64,000 nucleotides of DNA from positions 62,001-126,000 of the forward strand of contig NZ_ASJB01000093.1 in the NCBI RefSeq assembly GCF_000478275.1, written 5' to 3'. The notes under the pieces are model-generated. The model ran no database searches. It had not been told where the DNA came from and saw nothing but the letters and a program-made list of their open reading frames with translations. How positions within the stretch are numbered: position 1 is the first letter of the stretch; every line of letters begins with the position of its first letter. Positions 50,066-61,530 of this stretch are shown in pieces. A program made the position numbers and the translations under genes. This DNA comes from Amycolatopsis orientalis DSM 40040 = KCTC 9412 (GTDB lineage: Bacteria > Actinomycetota > Actinomycetes > Mycobacteriales > Pseudonocardiaceae).

Positions 50066-51175
50066 ATGAGGCGGATGCTCCGCTCCCCCCTGCTCTGGAC
50101 GTTCGTGGTCTCGCTCGTCCTCCTGCTCGCCGTCGGCGGCTGGTTGCTGACCGATCCGGCGACCAGCCGCAGCGAGGCGCTGAAGACCGGCGGTATCGCC
50201 GGTGGCGCGATCGTCGCGCTCTACGCCTTGTGGCTCAACGACCGGCGGCGCCGCGTCGAGGAGCGGCGGCAGGAGATCGAGCGGCAGCGCCAGGAACTCG
50301 AACTGCGGCGGGCCGACCAGGACCGGGACCGGATCTCGGACGAACGGTTCGCGAAGGCCGTCGAACTGCTCGGGCACGACGCCGACCAGGTGCGGGTGGG
50401 GGCCCTGCACGCGCTGGCCGGGCTGGCCCGGGGACGGGCGGTCTACACGCAGACGGTGCTGGACATCCTGTGCTCGTACCTGCGGCGGCCGTTCAAGCAC
50501 CCGCGGTACGCGGACACGGCGAAGCTGCCGGGGAACACGCCTCCCAAGGAAGGCGAGGTGGCGGAGGACCAGGAACTCCAGGTGCGGCAGACCGCGCAAC
50601 GGCTCATCGGCGAGCTGCTGCCCGCGGCCGATTCCGAGGGTACGCGCGGATACGACCTCGATCTGACCGGCGCGGTGCTGGAGTACCTCGATCTGTCGGA
50701 CCGCAAGATCGGCAAGCTGCTGCTCCGTTACGGCGGGCTGTACAACAGCACCAATCTGTCCGGCTGTGTGTTCCTGGGACCGGTGTACCTGACCGGCGCG
50801 GGCACGAAGGAGGACAAACGCATCGGCTTCTTCCGTTGCCGTGGAGCCAAGTTCACCCAGCGGGCTTGGTTCAGCGGAGTGCAGTTCTCCGAGGACGTCG
50901 AGTTCGACGGCACGGTGTTCGCGGGCGAGACGTCCTTTAAGGACAGTGTCTTCGCGAAGAACGCCGTCTTCACCGGAGCGGAGTTCGGGAAGACGCTGGA
51001 TCTGCGCCGTGCGCGGTTCGAAGGCTTCAGCGACCTGAAGTTCCGCAAGGCACCGGTTTCCGTGTCGTTCTACAACACGACGGTGGAACCGGAGCGGGAT
51101 CACGAACTCCCGGCGGGCTGGGTCGTCGAGACCCTGCCCGACGGCCGTGCCCGGCTGACGGTGAAGAACGGATGA
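50066..51175 (+). CDS. Membrane protein with pentapeptide-like repeats (copy 1)
   Basis: 369 residues. Two membrane segments (LLWTFVVSLVLLLAVGGWLL and GGIAGGAIVALYALWL) lead into a charged coiled coil, then a conserved ISDERFAKAVELLGHDADQVRVGALHALAGLAR block. The C-terminal half is a pentapeptide-like beta helix (ANFxG-type units such as VFAGETSFKDSVFAKNAVFTGAEF). The function is unknown; the beta helix suggests an interaction scaffold. It overlaps copy 2 by 4 bases (ATGA). Confidence 0.85.
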   Translation: MRRMLRSPLLWTFVVSLVLLLAVGGWLLTDPATSRSEALKTGGIAGGAIVALYALWLNDRRRRVEERRQEIERQRQELELRRADQDRDRISDERFAKAVELLGHDADQVRVGALHALAGLARGRAVYTQTVLDILCSYLRRPFKHPRYADTAKLPGNTPPKEGEVAEDQELQVRQTAQRLIGELLPAADSEGTRGYDLDLTGAVLEYLDLSDRKIGKLLLRYGGLYNSTNLSGCVFLGPVYLTGAGTKEDKRIGFFRCRGAKFTQRAWFSGVQFSEDVEFDGTVFAGETSFKDSVFAKNAVFTGAEFGKTLDLRRARFEGFSDLKFRKAPVSVSFYNTTVEPERDHELPAGWVVETLPDGRARLTVKNG

Positions 51176-51999
51176 GGCGGCTGCTCGGATCGCCGCTGTT
51201 GTGGACGCTGTTGTCCTCGGTCGTGGTGCTGGTCGGGGTCACCGCCTGGCTGCTCACGGATCGCGCGACCAGCCGCGGTGACGCGCTGAAGACCGGCGCG
51301 CTCGCCGGCGGGGCGATCGCCGCGCTCTACGGGCTTTGGCTCAACGACAGGCGAAGGCGGACCGAGGAGGACAGGCACGAGATCGAGCGCAGCCGGATCT
51401 CGGACGAACGCTTCGCCAAGTCGATCGAGCTGCTGGGCAACGAGGCCGATCAGGTCCGCGTCGGCGCGATGCATTCGCTGGCCGGCCTGGCCAGGACGCG
51501 GCCGGAGTACCGGCAGACGGTGCTCGACGTGTTGTGCGCGTACCTGCGGCGGCCGTTCGACCATCCGAAGTTCAGCCCCGCCGAAGACTGGAAAGACCCC
51601 GAACGCAAGGCCGGGGCCGAGCGGGAACGGCTGGTCCGTCGCGCGGCCGAACGGCTGATCCGCGACATCCTCCCGCACAGCGGGACCACCGGGCCGACGT
51701 TGTCGCTCAACCTCAGCGACGCCCGGCTCGACAAACTCGAGCTGCTCGGCAGGCGAGTCGGCTGGTTCGGCGCGGATCGCAGCGAAGTGCTGACGCATCT
51801 CGACCTCACCGACGCCGAACTCGCGGGGAAGTTCTCGCTCAGGAACGTGACGATCCACGGCAGGTTCGACGTCACCAGGGCCGAGTTCAAGCGGAACGTC
51901 CTGCTGGACAACCTCGTCGTCGAGACGCCTGTCGACCTCGGCGCGGCCACCTTCGCGGAGCCGCCGTCGCTGGAGGGGGCCGAGTTCGCGGACTCGTGA
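51172..51999 (+). CDS. Membrane protein with pentapeptide-like repeats (copy 2)
   Basis: 275 residues, a shorter paralogue of the preceding protein. Membrane segments, ISDERFAKSIELLGNEADQVRVGAMHSLAGLAR and YLRRPFDHPKF match copy 1 closely, while the coiled coil and beta helix are reduced. The ATGA overlap indicates coupled translation and probably a heteromeric complex. The stop codon lies inside the hairpin at 51994-52037. Confidence 0.83.
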   Translation: MRRLLGSPLLWTLLSSVVVLVGVTAWLLTDRATSRGDALKTGALAGGAIAALYGLWLNDRRRRTEEDRHEIERSRISDERFAKSIELLGNEADQVRVGAMHSLAGLARTRPEYRQTVLDVLCAYLRRPFDHPKFSPAEDWKDPERKAGAERERLVRRAAERLIRDILPHSGTTGPTLSLNLSDARLDKLELLGRRVGWFGADRSEVLTHLDLTDAELAGKFSLRNVTIHGRFDVTRAEFKRNVLLDNLVVETPVDLGAATFAEPPSLEGAEFADS

Positions 52000-52037
52000 G
52001 TGGTAATGACGGTTAGAACCGTCATTACCACTCACGA
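51994..52037. terminator. Terminator hairpin, TGAGTGGTAATGACGG family
   Basis: A 21-bp perfect stem (51994-52014 with 52017-52037) around a 2-base AG turn. Both arms are identical in sequence to the hairpin at 61471. It includes the stop codon of the upstream gene and ends 7 bases before the purL stop on the other strand. Confidence 0.85.
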
Positions 52038-52043
52038 CAGCCC

Positions 52044-54362
<2,319 letters not shown>

Positions 54363-54457
54363 GGCCTTAAGAGTAGGCGAGCGGATAGGGCGGCTCGCGG
54401 TCGCCCACGGATAAATCGGTCGCGCCGACGGTAGTGATCCGCTTACCGTCGACAATC

Positions 54458-56083
54458 GTGCTTTCCGCCACATATCCCCTTCCGAGACTGAGGCTTCCCG
54501 CCAAGCCGACCGCCTGGCGCTATCTGGTCACGATGATGCTCGCGCGCCCGGGACTGCTCGCCGTCTCGGCGATCAGTGGCGCGCTCTGGTCACTGCCGAT
54601 CGCCCTGCTGCCGGTCGCGATCGGCCGCGGCATCGACGCGATCGGCCGCGGCGACGGCGATTCCGTCTGGCTGTGGGGTCTCGCGGCCGCCGGACTCGGC
54701 ATCGCGCAGACGCTCGCGGGCACGGTGCAGCACTTCGCGGCCTACGGCTGCTGGATCCACGGCGCCGGGGTCACCCAGCGGATGGCCACCGAGCACGCGG
54801 CGAAGCTCGGCACGAACCTGCGGGACACGACCACGACCGGCGACGTCGTCGCGATCACCACCAGCGACATCAACCCGATCGGTGACTCCTTCGAAGTGCT
54901 CGGCCGGGCCTTCGGTTCGCTGATCGCGTTCATCGTGTGCGCGACGGCACTGCTGACGACGTCCCCGCTGCTCGGCGTGGTCGCGCTGGTCGGTGTCCCG
55001 CTGGCGGTGGTGGGCATCGGCCCGCTGCTGAAGCCGTTGGAGAAGCGGCAGACGAAACAGCGCGAGGAGAAGACCGAGGTCAACGCGCTGGCCGCCGACA
55101 TCGTCTCCGGCCTGCGGATCCTTCGCGGCGTCGGCGGCGAGAAGCAGTTCCTCGACCGCTTCCGCGGCTCCAGCCAGCGGGTGCGGCTCGCCGGTGTCCA
55201 GGTCGGACGCAGCGAGGCGTGGCTCGCGGCGACGGAGATCGCGCTGCCGGGCCTGGTCACGGTGGCCATCACCTGGCTGGGCGCGCAGCTCGCGATCGAG
55301 GGCACCATCCAGGTCGGCGAGCTGATCACGTTCTACGGCGTCTCGGTGTTCCTGGTGATCCCGGTGACGACGGCGACCGAGTTCGCGGGCGTGCTGAGCG
55401 CCGCGGTGGTTTCGGCGCGGAAGGTGTGCAAACTGCTGTCCACCGAACGCACGCTCGCCGAACCGGAGCATCCGGTGCCGCTGCCGGAAGGCCCGTTGGA
55501 CCTGTACGACGGGACGTCCGGGATCAAGGCCGAGGCGGGCAAGCTGACCGTCGTCGATGTCGGGGCGGACGCCGAGGCGGTCGCTTCGCGCATGGCGCGG
55601 TTCACCGATCCGGATGAACCTGCCCTGGCGGGCGGGGTCCCGGTGAACCAGGTCGCCCTCGCCGAACTGCGGCGGCGGGTCGTGTTCGCGCACAACCAGG
55701 ACATCTGGTTCTCCGGGGTGCTGCGCGAGCAGGTCACCCCCGCCGAGCCCGGCGACGTCGAGATCACCGAGGCGCTGTACGCGGCGGACGCCGACGACAT
55801 CGTCGACGCGCTGCCCGACGGCGTCGACGAGGTCATCGGCGAACGCGGACGTGAGGTTTCCGGTGGTCAGCGTCAGCGGCTGAACCTGGCCCGCGCGCTG
55901 GCGACCGACGCCGACGTCCTGCTGCTCGACGAGCCGACCTCGGCCGTCGACGCGCATACCGAAGCTCGCATAACCGAACGCGTCGCGAAGCTGCGGCGCG
56001 GCAAGACCACCGTCGTGTTCAGCCAGAGTCCTTTGTGGACTCATGTGGCCGACGTGGTCGTGAGTACGAAAGTGGTCGCCTGA
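54458..56083 (+). CDS. ABC exporter half-transporter with degenerate Walker A
   Basis: 541 residues: six membrane helices (about 1-300), then an ATPase domain. The signature VSGGQRQR (about 467) and Walker B VLLLDEPTS (about 487) are intact. Where Walker A should be, near 365, the sequence reads VDVGADAEAVASRM with no GKS/T, and the switch histidine is replaced (VVFSQSP). It therefore cannot hydrolyse ATP in its own site. It pairs with the next gene. GTG 54458 is 8 nt after TACCGT; a frame back to 54434 exists. Confidence 0.85.
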   Translation: MLSATYPLPRLRLPAKPTAWRYLVTMMLARPGLLAVSAISGALWSLPIALLPVAIGRGIDAIGRGDGDSVWLWGLAAAGLGIAQTLAGTVQHFAAYGCWIHGAGVTQRMATEHAAKLGTNLRDTTTTGDVVAITTSDINPIGDSFEVLGRAFGSLIAFIVCATALLTTSPLLGVVALVGVPLAVVGIGPLLKPLEKRQTKQREEKTEVNALAADIVSGLRILRGVGGEKQFLDRFRGSSQRVRLAGVQVGRSEAWLAATEIALPGLVTVAITWLGAQLAIEGTIQVGELITFYGVSVFLVIPVTTATEFAGVLSAAVVSARKVCKLLSTERTLAEPEHPVPLPEGPLDLYDGTSGIKAEAGKLTVVDVGADAEAVASRMARFTDPDEPALAGGVPVNQVALAELRRRVVFAHNQDIWFSGVLREQVTPAEPGDVEITEALYAADADDIVDALPDGVDEVIGERGREVSGGQRQRLNLARALATDADVLLLDEPTSAVDAHTEARITERVAKLRRGKTTVVFSQSPLWTHVADVVVSTKVVA

Positions 56084-56225
56084 AGACGGAGTCGCGCCGC
56101 GCTCGTGACGGCCGAAGGCCTCGCGAATCCGTTGCCGGGCCGCTGGCTCTGTGGTGCCCACCTGGCGAAGCCGAGGCCCGTAGGCGGGTTCGCGACCACC
56201 ACCTCGGGGGTAAGGAAATGACAGC

Positions 56226-57953
56226 ATGAAGAAGCTGCCGCTGGCAGACAAGAAAGACGTTCGACGATGGATCAAGGAGACCGCGCGCGAGAACAAGCGC
56301 GAGTTCTCCGTGATGCTCGGCCTGTTCTGTGTCGCGACCGCGATCGGGCTGGCCGGGCCGCAACTGCTGGGCGCGCTGGTGGACGAGGTCGTCGAAGGCA
56401 CGACGACCACCACCATCACGCTTCTCGCGATGGCGTTCGTGGTCGTACTGGGCGCGCAGGCGTGGTTCAAGGGGCTGGCCCGGCTCCGCGCGCGGGTGTT
56501 CGGCGAGCGGATCCTGGCGCGCAACCGCGAGGAGTTCGTCGGGAACGCGCTGAACCTGCCGCTCGGGACGGTCGAGGCCGCGGGCACCGGTGACCTGCTC
56601 AGCCGGGCGACCACCGACGTCAACCGCATCGACCACGCGGTGCGGTTCGGCGCGCCGGAGATCCTGATCGCCGCCGTCACGGTGGTGTTCACGGTGGTGG
56701 CGATGGTGATCACCTCGCCGTTCCTGGCGCTGGGCCTGCTGGTCGCGCTGCCGCTGCTGGTGCCGGTGAACCTCTGGTACCAGCGGCGGATCCCGGACGT
56801 GATGCGGCGGATGCTGGACAAGTGGTCCGTGCTGCAGTCGACCACGCACGAGACCGCGGAAGGCGCGCGGACGGCCGAGGCACTGAACCTGACCGGCCGC
56901 CGGATCCAAACCGGGCACGACGGTCTTGACGCCGCGATGCTGGGCGAGCGCGAGGTCCGGGCGCTGCAGACGCGGTGGATCCCCTCACTGGAGATCAGCT
57001 ATGTGCTGCCGGTGCCGGTGATGCTCGGGCTGGGCCTGCTCGCCTACTCGAACGGCTGGGAAGGGCTGGGCACGATCACCGCGATGCTGCTGTATTCGCA
57101 GGTGATGACGGGCCCGCTGAACGAGGCGCTGTTCTGGCTCGCGGACCTGCAGGTCGCCGGGGTCTCGCTGCGGCGCCTGCTGGGTGTGCGGTCCGCCCCC
57201 GAGTCCACCGTGGTGCCGGAGACCCCGCGCGGCCAGGACATCGAGGTCCTCGACGTGCGCTTCGGCTACAACGCGGACCGCGAAGTGCTCCACGGGATCG
57301 ATCTGCGGGTGCCCGCCGGTGAACGGCTGGCGATCGTCGGCCCGTCCGGTGCCGGCAAGTCGACGCTCGGACGGCTGCTGGCCGGGATGTCGGTGCCGAC
57401 GTCGGGCTCGGTGCGGATCGGCGGTGCCGAGGTGTCGACGCTGCCGGACGACGTTCTGCGCGGCGAGGTCCTGCTGCTGACCCAGGAACAGCACGTGTTC
57501 GCCGGGACGCTGCGGGACAACCTCACGCTCCCGGCCGGGGACTGGTCCGACGACAAGCTGCTCGCCGCGCTGGACTCGGTCGGCGCTTCGGAGTGGGTGG
57601 CCGGACTGCCGGACGGGCTGGACACGCGGGTCGGGGCGGGCGCGGTCGCCGTCCCGGCGGCGATGGCGCAGCAGCTGGCGCTGGCGCGGGTGGTGCTGGC
57701 CGACCCGCACACCCTGGTGCTGGACGAGGCGACGTCGCTGCTGGACACGGGTTCGGCGCGGGAGCTGGAGCGTTCGCTGAGCGCGGTGCTCGAGGGGCGC
57801 ACGGTGATCGCGATCGCGCACCGGCTGCATACGGCGGCCGCGGCGGACCGGGTCGCGGTCATCGAGGGCGGCCGGGTGACCGAACTCGGCTCGCACGCGG
57901 AGTTGCTGGCGGCGGGTGGCCCTTACGCGGCGCTGGTGGCCGCCGCTTCCTGA
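56226..57953 (+). CDS. ABC exporter half-transporter with degenerate signature
   Basis: 575 residues with a six-helix membrane domain and an ATPase carrying a canonical Walker A GPSGAGKST (about 371), Walker B LVLDEATS (about 496) and switch histidine AIAHRLH. The LSGGQ signature is replaced by AVPAAMAQQLALAR (about 472). Its defects are complementary to those of the upstream protein, so the heterodimer would have exactly one working ATP site. Substrate unknown; multidrug or lipid export is typical of the family. Confidence 0.87.
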   Translation: MKKLPLADKKDVRRWIKETARENKREFSVMLGLFCVATAIGLAGPQLLGALVDEVVEGTTTTTITLLAMAFVVVLGAQAWFKGLARLRARVFGERILARNREEFVGNALNLPLGTVEAAGTGDLLSRATTDVNRIDHAVRFGAPEILIAAVTVVFTVVAMVITSPFLALGLLVALPLLVPVNLWYQRRIPDVMRRMLDKWSVLQSTTHETAEGARTAEALNLTGRRIQTGHDGLDAAMLGEREVRALQTRWIPSLEISYVLPVPVMLGLGLLAYSNGWEGLGTITAMLLYSQVMTGPLNEALFWLADLQVAGVSLRRLLGVRSAPESTVVPETPRGQDIEVLDVRFGYNADREVLHGIDLRVPAGERLAIVGPSGAGKSTLGRLLAGMSVPTSGSVRIGGAEVSTLPDDVLRGEVLLLTQEQHVFAGTLRDNLTLPAGDWSDDKLLAALDSVGASEWVAGLPDGLDTRVGAGAVAVPAAMAQQLALARVVLADPHTLVLDEATSLLDTGSARELERSLSAVLEGRTVIAIAHRLHTAAAADRVAVIEGGRVTELGSHAELLAAGGPYAALVAAAS

Positions 57954-57954
57954 C

Positions 57955-58003
57955 GCATTTCGTCCTCTGAATGCGTTCTCAACGCATTCAGAGGACGAAA
58001 TGC
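57955..58003. terminator. Terminator between the ABC exporter and purQ
   Basis: A 23-bp perfect stem (57955-57977 with 57981-58003) around CTC, directly after the stop. The arm contains GCATTTCGTCCTCTGAATGC, similar to the loop-and-arm sequence at 36062-36091. Confidence 0.88.
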
Positions 58004-58011
58004 ATGGGGTG

Positions 58012-58689
58012 TCAGGCGGAGACGAGGGCGTCCACGGCGCTGTAGAACATGCCGAGGCCGTCGTCGGAAGGGCCGGTGAGGGCGTCGATGGCGTGCTCCG
58101 GATGCGGCATGAGCCCGACGACGCGGCCGTTCTCGCTGCGGATCCCGGCGATGTCGTTGCGCGAGCCGTTCGGGTTGCCGCCGACGTAGCGGAAGACCAC
58201 GCGGCCCTCGCCCTCCAGCTCGTCGAGGGTGGCCTGCTCGGCGACGAAGCATCCGTCGATGTTCTTCATCGGGATGAGGATCTCGGCGTCCTTGTCGTAC
58301 CGGGTGGTCCACGCGGTGTCGTTGTTCTCGACCCGCAGCCACTGGTCACGGCAGATGAAGTGCAGACCCGCGTTGCGGATCATCGCGCCCGGCAGCAGCC
58401 CGGCCTCGCACAGGATCTGGAAGCCGTTGCAGATGCCCAGCACCGGCATGCCCTTGTGGGCGGCCTCGATCACCGAAGACATCACCGGCGCGAACCGGGC
58501 GATGACGCCGGCGCGCAGGTAGTCGCCGTAGGAGAAACCACCGGGGACGACGACGGCGTCGACGCCCTTGAGGTCCTCGTCCGCGTGCCACAGCGGCACG
58601 GCTTCGGCGTCGGCGTAGCGGACCGCGCGGGCCGCGTCACCGTCGTCGAGCGTGCCGGGGAAGGTGATGACCCCGATCCGCGCGCTCAC
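58012..58689 (-). CDS. purQ: Phosphoribosylformylglycinamidine synthase, glutaminase subunit
   Basis: 225 residues of a class I glutamine amidotransferase: nucleophile Cys in VLGICNGFQIL, PGGFSYGDYLRAG oxyanion region and the catalytic His-Glu in MPHPEHA. It supplies ammonia to PurL. GTG 58689 overlaps the purS stop by 4 bases (GTGA). Confidence 0.95.
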   Translation of the reverse strand: MSARIGVITFPGTLDDGDAARAVRYADAEAVPLWHADEDLKGVDAVVVPGGFSYGDYLRAGVIARFAPVMSSVIEAAHKGMPVLGICNGFQILCEAGLLPGAMIRNAGLHFICRDQWLRVENNDTAWTTRYDKDAEILIPMKNIDGCFVAEQATLDELEGEGRVVFRYVGGNPNGSRNDIAGIRSENGRVVGLMPHPEHAIDALTGPSDDGLGMFYSAVDALVSA

Positions 58690-58925
58690 GCTTCGACCCG
58701 CTTGATGGTCCACTGCTCGATGACGGGGTTCGCGAGGAAACCCTCGGCGATCTTTTCGAGCGTCGCATCGTCGACGGAGTCGTCGACCTCGATCTCGAAG
58801 TGCTTGCCCTGACGGATCTCGGTGATCCCGGTGAAGCCCAGACGACCGGCCGCGCCGAGCGCGGCCTGGCCCTGCGGGTCGAGGATTTCGGGCTTGGGCA
58901 TGACGTCGACGACAACTCGGGCCAC
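58686..58925 (-). CDS. purS: Phosphoribosylformylglycinamidine synthase, PurS subunit
   Basis: 79 residues with the PurS start ARVVVDVMPKPEILDPQGQA and IRQGKHFEIEVDD. PurS bridges PurQ and PurL for ammonia transfer. GTG 58925 is favoured by AAGGAG ten bases upstream; an ATG at 58946 would add seven residues containing that site. Coupled to purQ. Confidence 0.92.
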   Translation of the reverse strand: MARVVVDVMPKPEILDPQGQAALGAAGRLGFTGITEIRQGKHFEIEVDDSVDDATLEKIAEGFLANPVIEQWTIKRVEA

Positions 58926-58991
58926 GGCAGGCTGCTCCTTATTCACGCAGGTCGTGGGTACCGCCAGAGCCTACTTCACTACGGTTGACGC

Positions 58992-59780
58992 ATGACCTAC
59001 GGGCAACCGCAGTACGGGTACACCCCGCCGCCGAAGAAGTCGAAGGCGTGGCTCTGGATCACTCTGGCGCTGGTCTTCGTCCTGCTCGCGGGCGGCGTCG
59101 CGTTCACCGGCTGGGTGACGCCCGGGTTCTTCAAGACCAAGGCCGACACCACCTCGCGCGCGACGCCGGAGCAGCTGAGCCGGTCGTTCGTGAACGGCGT
59201 CGCCGAGGACCGGGTCAGTGAGCTTTGGTGCAAAATCCGCTCGAAGCGGTCCTACAGCTTCGAGCAGACCATGGCCGTCTCCGAAGGCGCACAGCTCAGC
59301 ACGCCCGTGCGTCAGCGTGCGGAGCAGGAGTACTCGGCCGCGTTGACCACCGCGGGCGTGACCGTCGGGTTCGCGATGATCCCCGGCGAAGGCGGCTGGT
59401 GCGTGCGCGACGCGAAGGTCGGCGGCGAACCCGAGCCGCTGCCGGGCATCGACACGAAGCCCGCGCCTCGCCCTGCGGTCAAGACCGGCGAGGAGGCGGG
59501 GAACAAGTTCGTCGACGCGATCAACGCGCGCGACATCCCGGCCGCGTTGTCCGTGCTGTGCGGGAAGGTGCCCGACACGACCCGCGACGGCGTGCAGCAG
59601 GTCATCCACGGCGAGGCGCGGTACACCGTCGAGAAGGCCGACGTGCTGACCACCGCCGAGCAGACGATCCTGCATCTCACCGGTGACGTCGACGGCGTGC
59701 GGGCGGTCGGCCGGGTGGAGACCGACGACTCGGCCCAGGACGGCCCCTGCGTGGCGTCTTTTTCACCCGACTCCGATTGA
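58992..59780 (+). CDS. Membrane-anchored protein, paralogous layout to 49264
   Basis: 262 residues. A short Gln/Pro/Tyr N-terminus (YGQPQYGYTPPPKKSKAW), one membrane helix (LWITLALVFVLLAGGVAFTGWV), GFFKTK, and two tandem copies of a small domain each with a Cys (ELWCKIRSK and LSVLCGKVPD). The arrangement mirrors the gene at 49264. Function unknown. The ATG is 6 nt after TACGGT (58980-58985), predicting a leaderless message, and it is divergent from purS. Confidence 0.8.
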   Translation: MTYGQPQYGYTPPPKKSKAWLWITLALVFVLLAGGVAFTGWVTPGFFKTKADTTSRATPEQLSRSFVNGVAEDRVSELWCKIRSKRSYSFEQTMAVSEGAQLSTPVRQRAEQEYSAALTTAGVTVGFAMIPGEGGWCVRDAKVGGEPEPLPGIDTKPAPRPAVKTGEEAGNKFVDAINARDIPAALSVLCGKVPDTTRDGVQQVIHGEARYTVEKADVLTTAEQTILHLTGDVDGVRAVGRVETDDSAQDGPCVASFSPDSD

Positions 59781-59886
59781 GCTCGCCCCAATCCTTCGAC
59801 TGGGGGATGCTCGGAGCGCGAAGCTGGGCCAAGATGAGGCCCATTGGCGGGACGCCAACACCGGGTGAGCAGCAGCAGGAGGCACC

Positions 59887-61467
59887 GTGGCCGATCAGGA
59901 CTCCTTCGACTACGTCATCGTCGGCGCGGGCAGCGCGGGATGCGTGCTGGCGAACCGGCTGAGCGAGGATCCGTCAGCGCGGGTCCTCCTGCTCGAAGCC
60001 GGTGGCGAGGACGACGCCGACGAGATCCACATCCCCGCCGCGTTCCCCGGTCTGTTCAAGACGAAATGGGACTGGAACTACGAGACGGTCGAACAGAAGC
60101 ACACCGGCAAGACCCTGTACTGGCCGCGCGGGAAGACACTCGGCGGCTGTTCCTCGATCAACGCGATGATCTACATCCGCGGCAACCGCGCGGACTACGA
60201 CGGCTGGCGCGACGGGCACGGCGCCGAGGGCTGGGGTTTCGACGACGTCCTGCCGTACTTCAAACGGGCGGAGGGGAACCAGCGGCTCGGCGGGCCACTG
60301 CACGGCACCGATGGGCCGCTGAACGTCGAGGATCGTCGCTTCACGCACGAGCTTTCCCATGCCTGGGTGGATTCCGCGGTCGCGTGGGGCCTCAAGCGCA
60401 CCGACGACTTCAACGGCGAATCGCAGGAAGGCGCCGGGGTCTACCAGGTGACGTGCAAGAAGGGCCGCCGCTGGTCGACGGCCGACGCGTACCTGCGGCC
60501 CGCGCTGTCCCGCCCGAACCTCACCGTGCGGACCCACGCGCAGGCGACCCGCGTCGTCTTCGAAGGAACCCGCGCGGTCGGAGTGTCCTATTTGGACAAG
60601 GGCACCGAGACGACGGTGCGCGCGTCGACCGAGGTCCTGCTCAGCGGCGGCGCGGTGAACTCGCCGCAGCTGCTGATGCTTTCCGGCGTCGGCCCGGCGG
60701 AACACCTGCGGGAGCACGGGATCGACGTGGTGGCCGCGCTTCCCGGGGTCGGCGAGAACCTGCACGACCATCCGGCCTGCGGAATCATCTGGTCCACCCG
60801 CGGCACCACCGACCTCGTGGACGCGGCGACGCCGGGCGGCCTGGTGCGCTACCAGCTCACCAAACGCGGCCCGCTGACCTCGAACATCGGCGAGGCGGGC
60901 GCGTTCTTCCCAGCCGCGGACGGGGTTTCGCCGCCGGACATGCAGATCCACGTCGCGCCGACGTTGTTCTACGACAACGGAATGCGCGAGCCGACGGTGC
61001 CGGGCTTCACGTCGGCGGCGACCCTCGTGGACGTCGCGAGCCGGGGGCGGTTGCGGTTGAAGTCGGGGAATCCCTTGTGGAAACCCGAAATCGACCCGGC
61101 CTACTACGCCGAGTCCGTCGACATGGAGAAGATGCTCGCCGGGATGCGGGCGCTGGTGGAGATCGGGAAGTCCGGCCCGCTGGCGCGGTACCTGGACAAG
61201 CCGTTCCTGCCGGAGCGGCACGACCTGACCGACAGCGAACTGGCCGACTACGTACGCGAGAAGACGCAGACGCTGTACCACCCGGTGGGGACCTGTTCGA
61301 TGGGGACGGACGAGAACGCCGTCGTCGACCCGTCGCTGAAGGTGCGCGGGGTGGACGGGCTGCGCGTCGTGGACGCGTCGGTGATGCCCGTGGTGCCGCG
61401 GGGGAACACGAACGCGCCGACGATCATGGTCGCGGAGAAGGCCGCGGACCTCATCCGGGGCAAGTAG
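59887..61467 (+). CDS. GMC-family FAD oxidoreductase (choline dehydrogenase-like)
   Basis: 526 residues. The FAD-binding motif DYVIVGAGSAGCVLANRLSE begins at residue 6. GMC signatures follow: GRGKTLGGCSSINAMIYIRG-type PRGKTLGGCSSINAM and the second signature LLSGGAVNSPQLLMLSGVG. The catalytic His-Asn region is HPVGTCSMG and PRGNTNAPTIM. It oxidises alcohols, possibly choline. AGGAGG precedes the GTG. A convergent aldehyde dehydrogenase lies beyond the next hairpin. Confidence 0.9.
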   Translation: MADQDSFDYVIVGAGSAGCVLANRLSEDPSARVLLLEAGGEDDADEIHIPAAFPGLFKTKWDWNYETVEQKHTGKTLYWPRGKTLGGCSSINAMIYIRGNRADYDGWRDGHGAEGWGFDDVLPYFKRAEGNQRLGGPLHGTDGPLNVEDRRFTHELSHAWVDSAVAWGLKRTDDFNGESQEGAGVYQVTCKKGRRWSTADAYLRPALSRPNLTVRTHAQATRVVFEGTRAVGVSYLDKGTETTVRASTEVLLSGGAVNSPQLLMLSGVGPAEHLREHGIDVVAALPGVGENLHDHPACGIIWSTRGTTDLVDAATPGGLVRYQLTKRGPLTSNIGEAGAFFPAADGVSPPDMQIHVAPTLFYDNGMREPTVPGFTSAATLVDVASRGRLRLKSGNPLWKPEIDPAYYAESVDMEKMLAGMRALVEIGKSGPLARYLDKPFLPERHDLTDSELADYVREKTQTLYHPVGTCSMGTDENAVVDPSLKVRGVDGLRVVDASVMPVVPRGNTNAPTIMVAEKAADLIRGK

Positions 61468-61470
61468 GCC

Positions 61471-61514
61471 TCGTGAGTGGTAATGACGGTTCTAACCGTC
61501 ATTACCACTCACGA
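61471..61514. terminator. Terminator hairpin, second copy of the 51994 element
   Basis: A 21-bp perfect stem (61471-61491 with 61494-61514) whose arms are identical to those at 51994-52037; only the 2-base turn differs (CT instead of AG). It separates two convergent genes. Confidence 0.88.
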
Positions 61515-61530
61515 GACCCCAAGCGCACCG

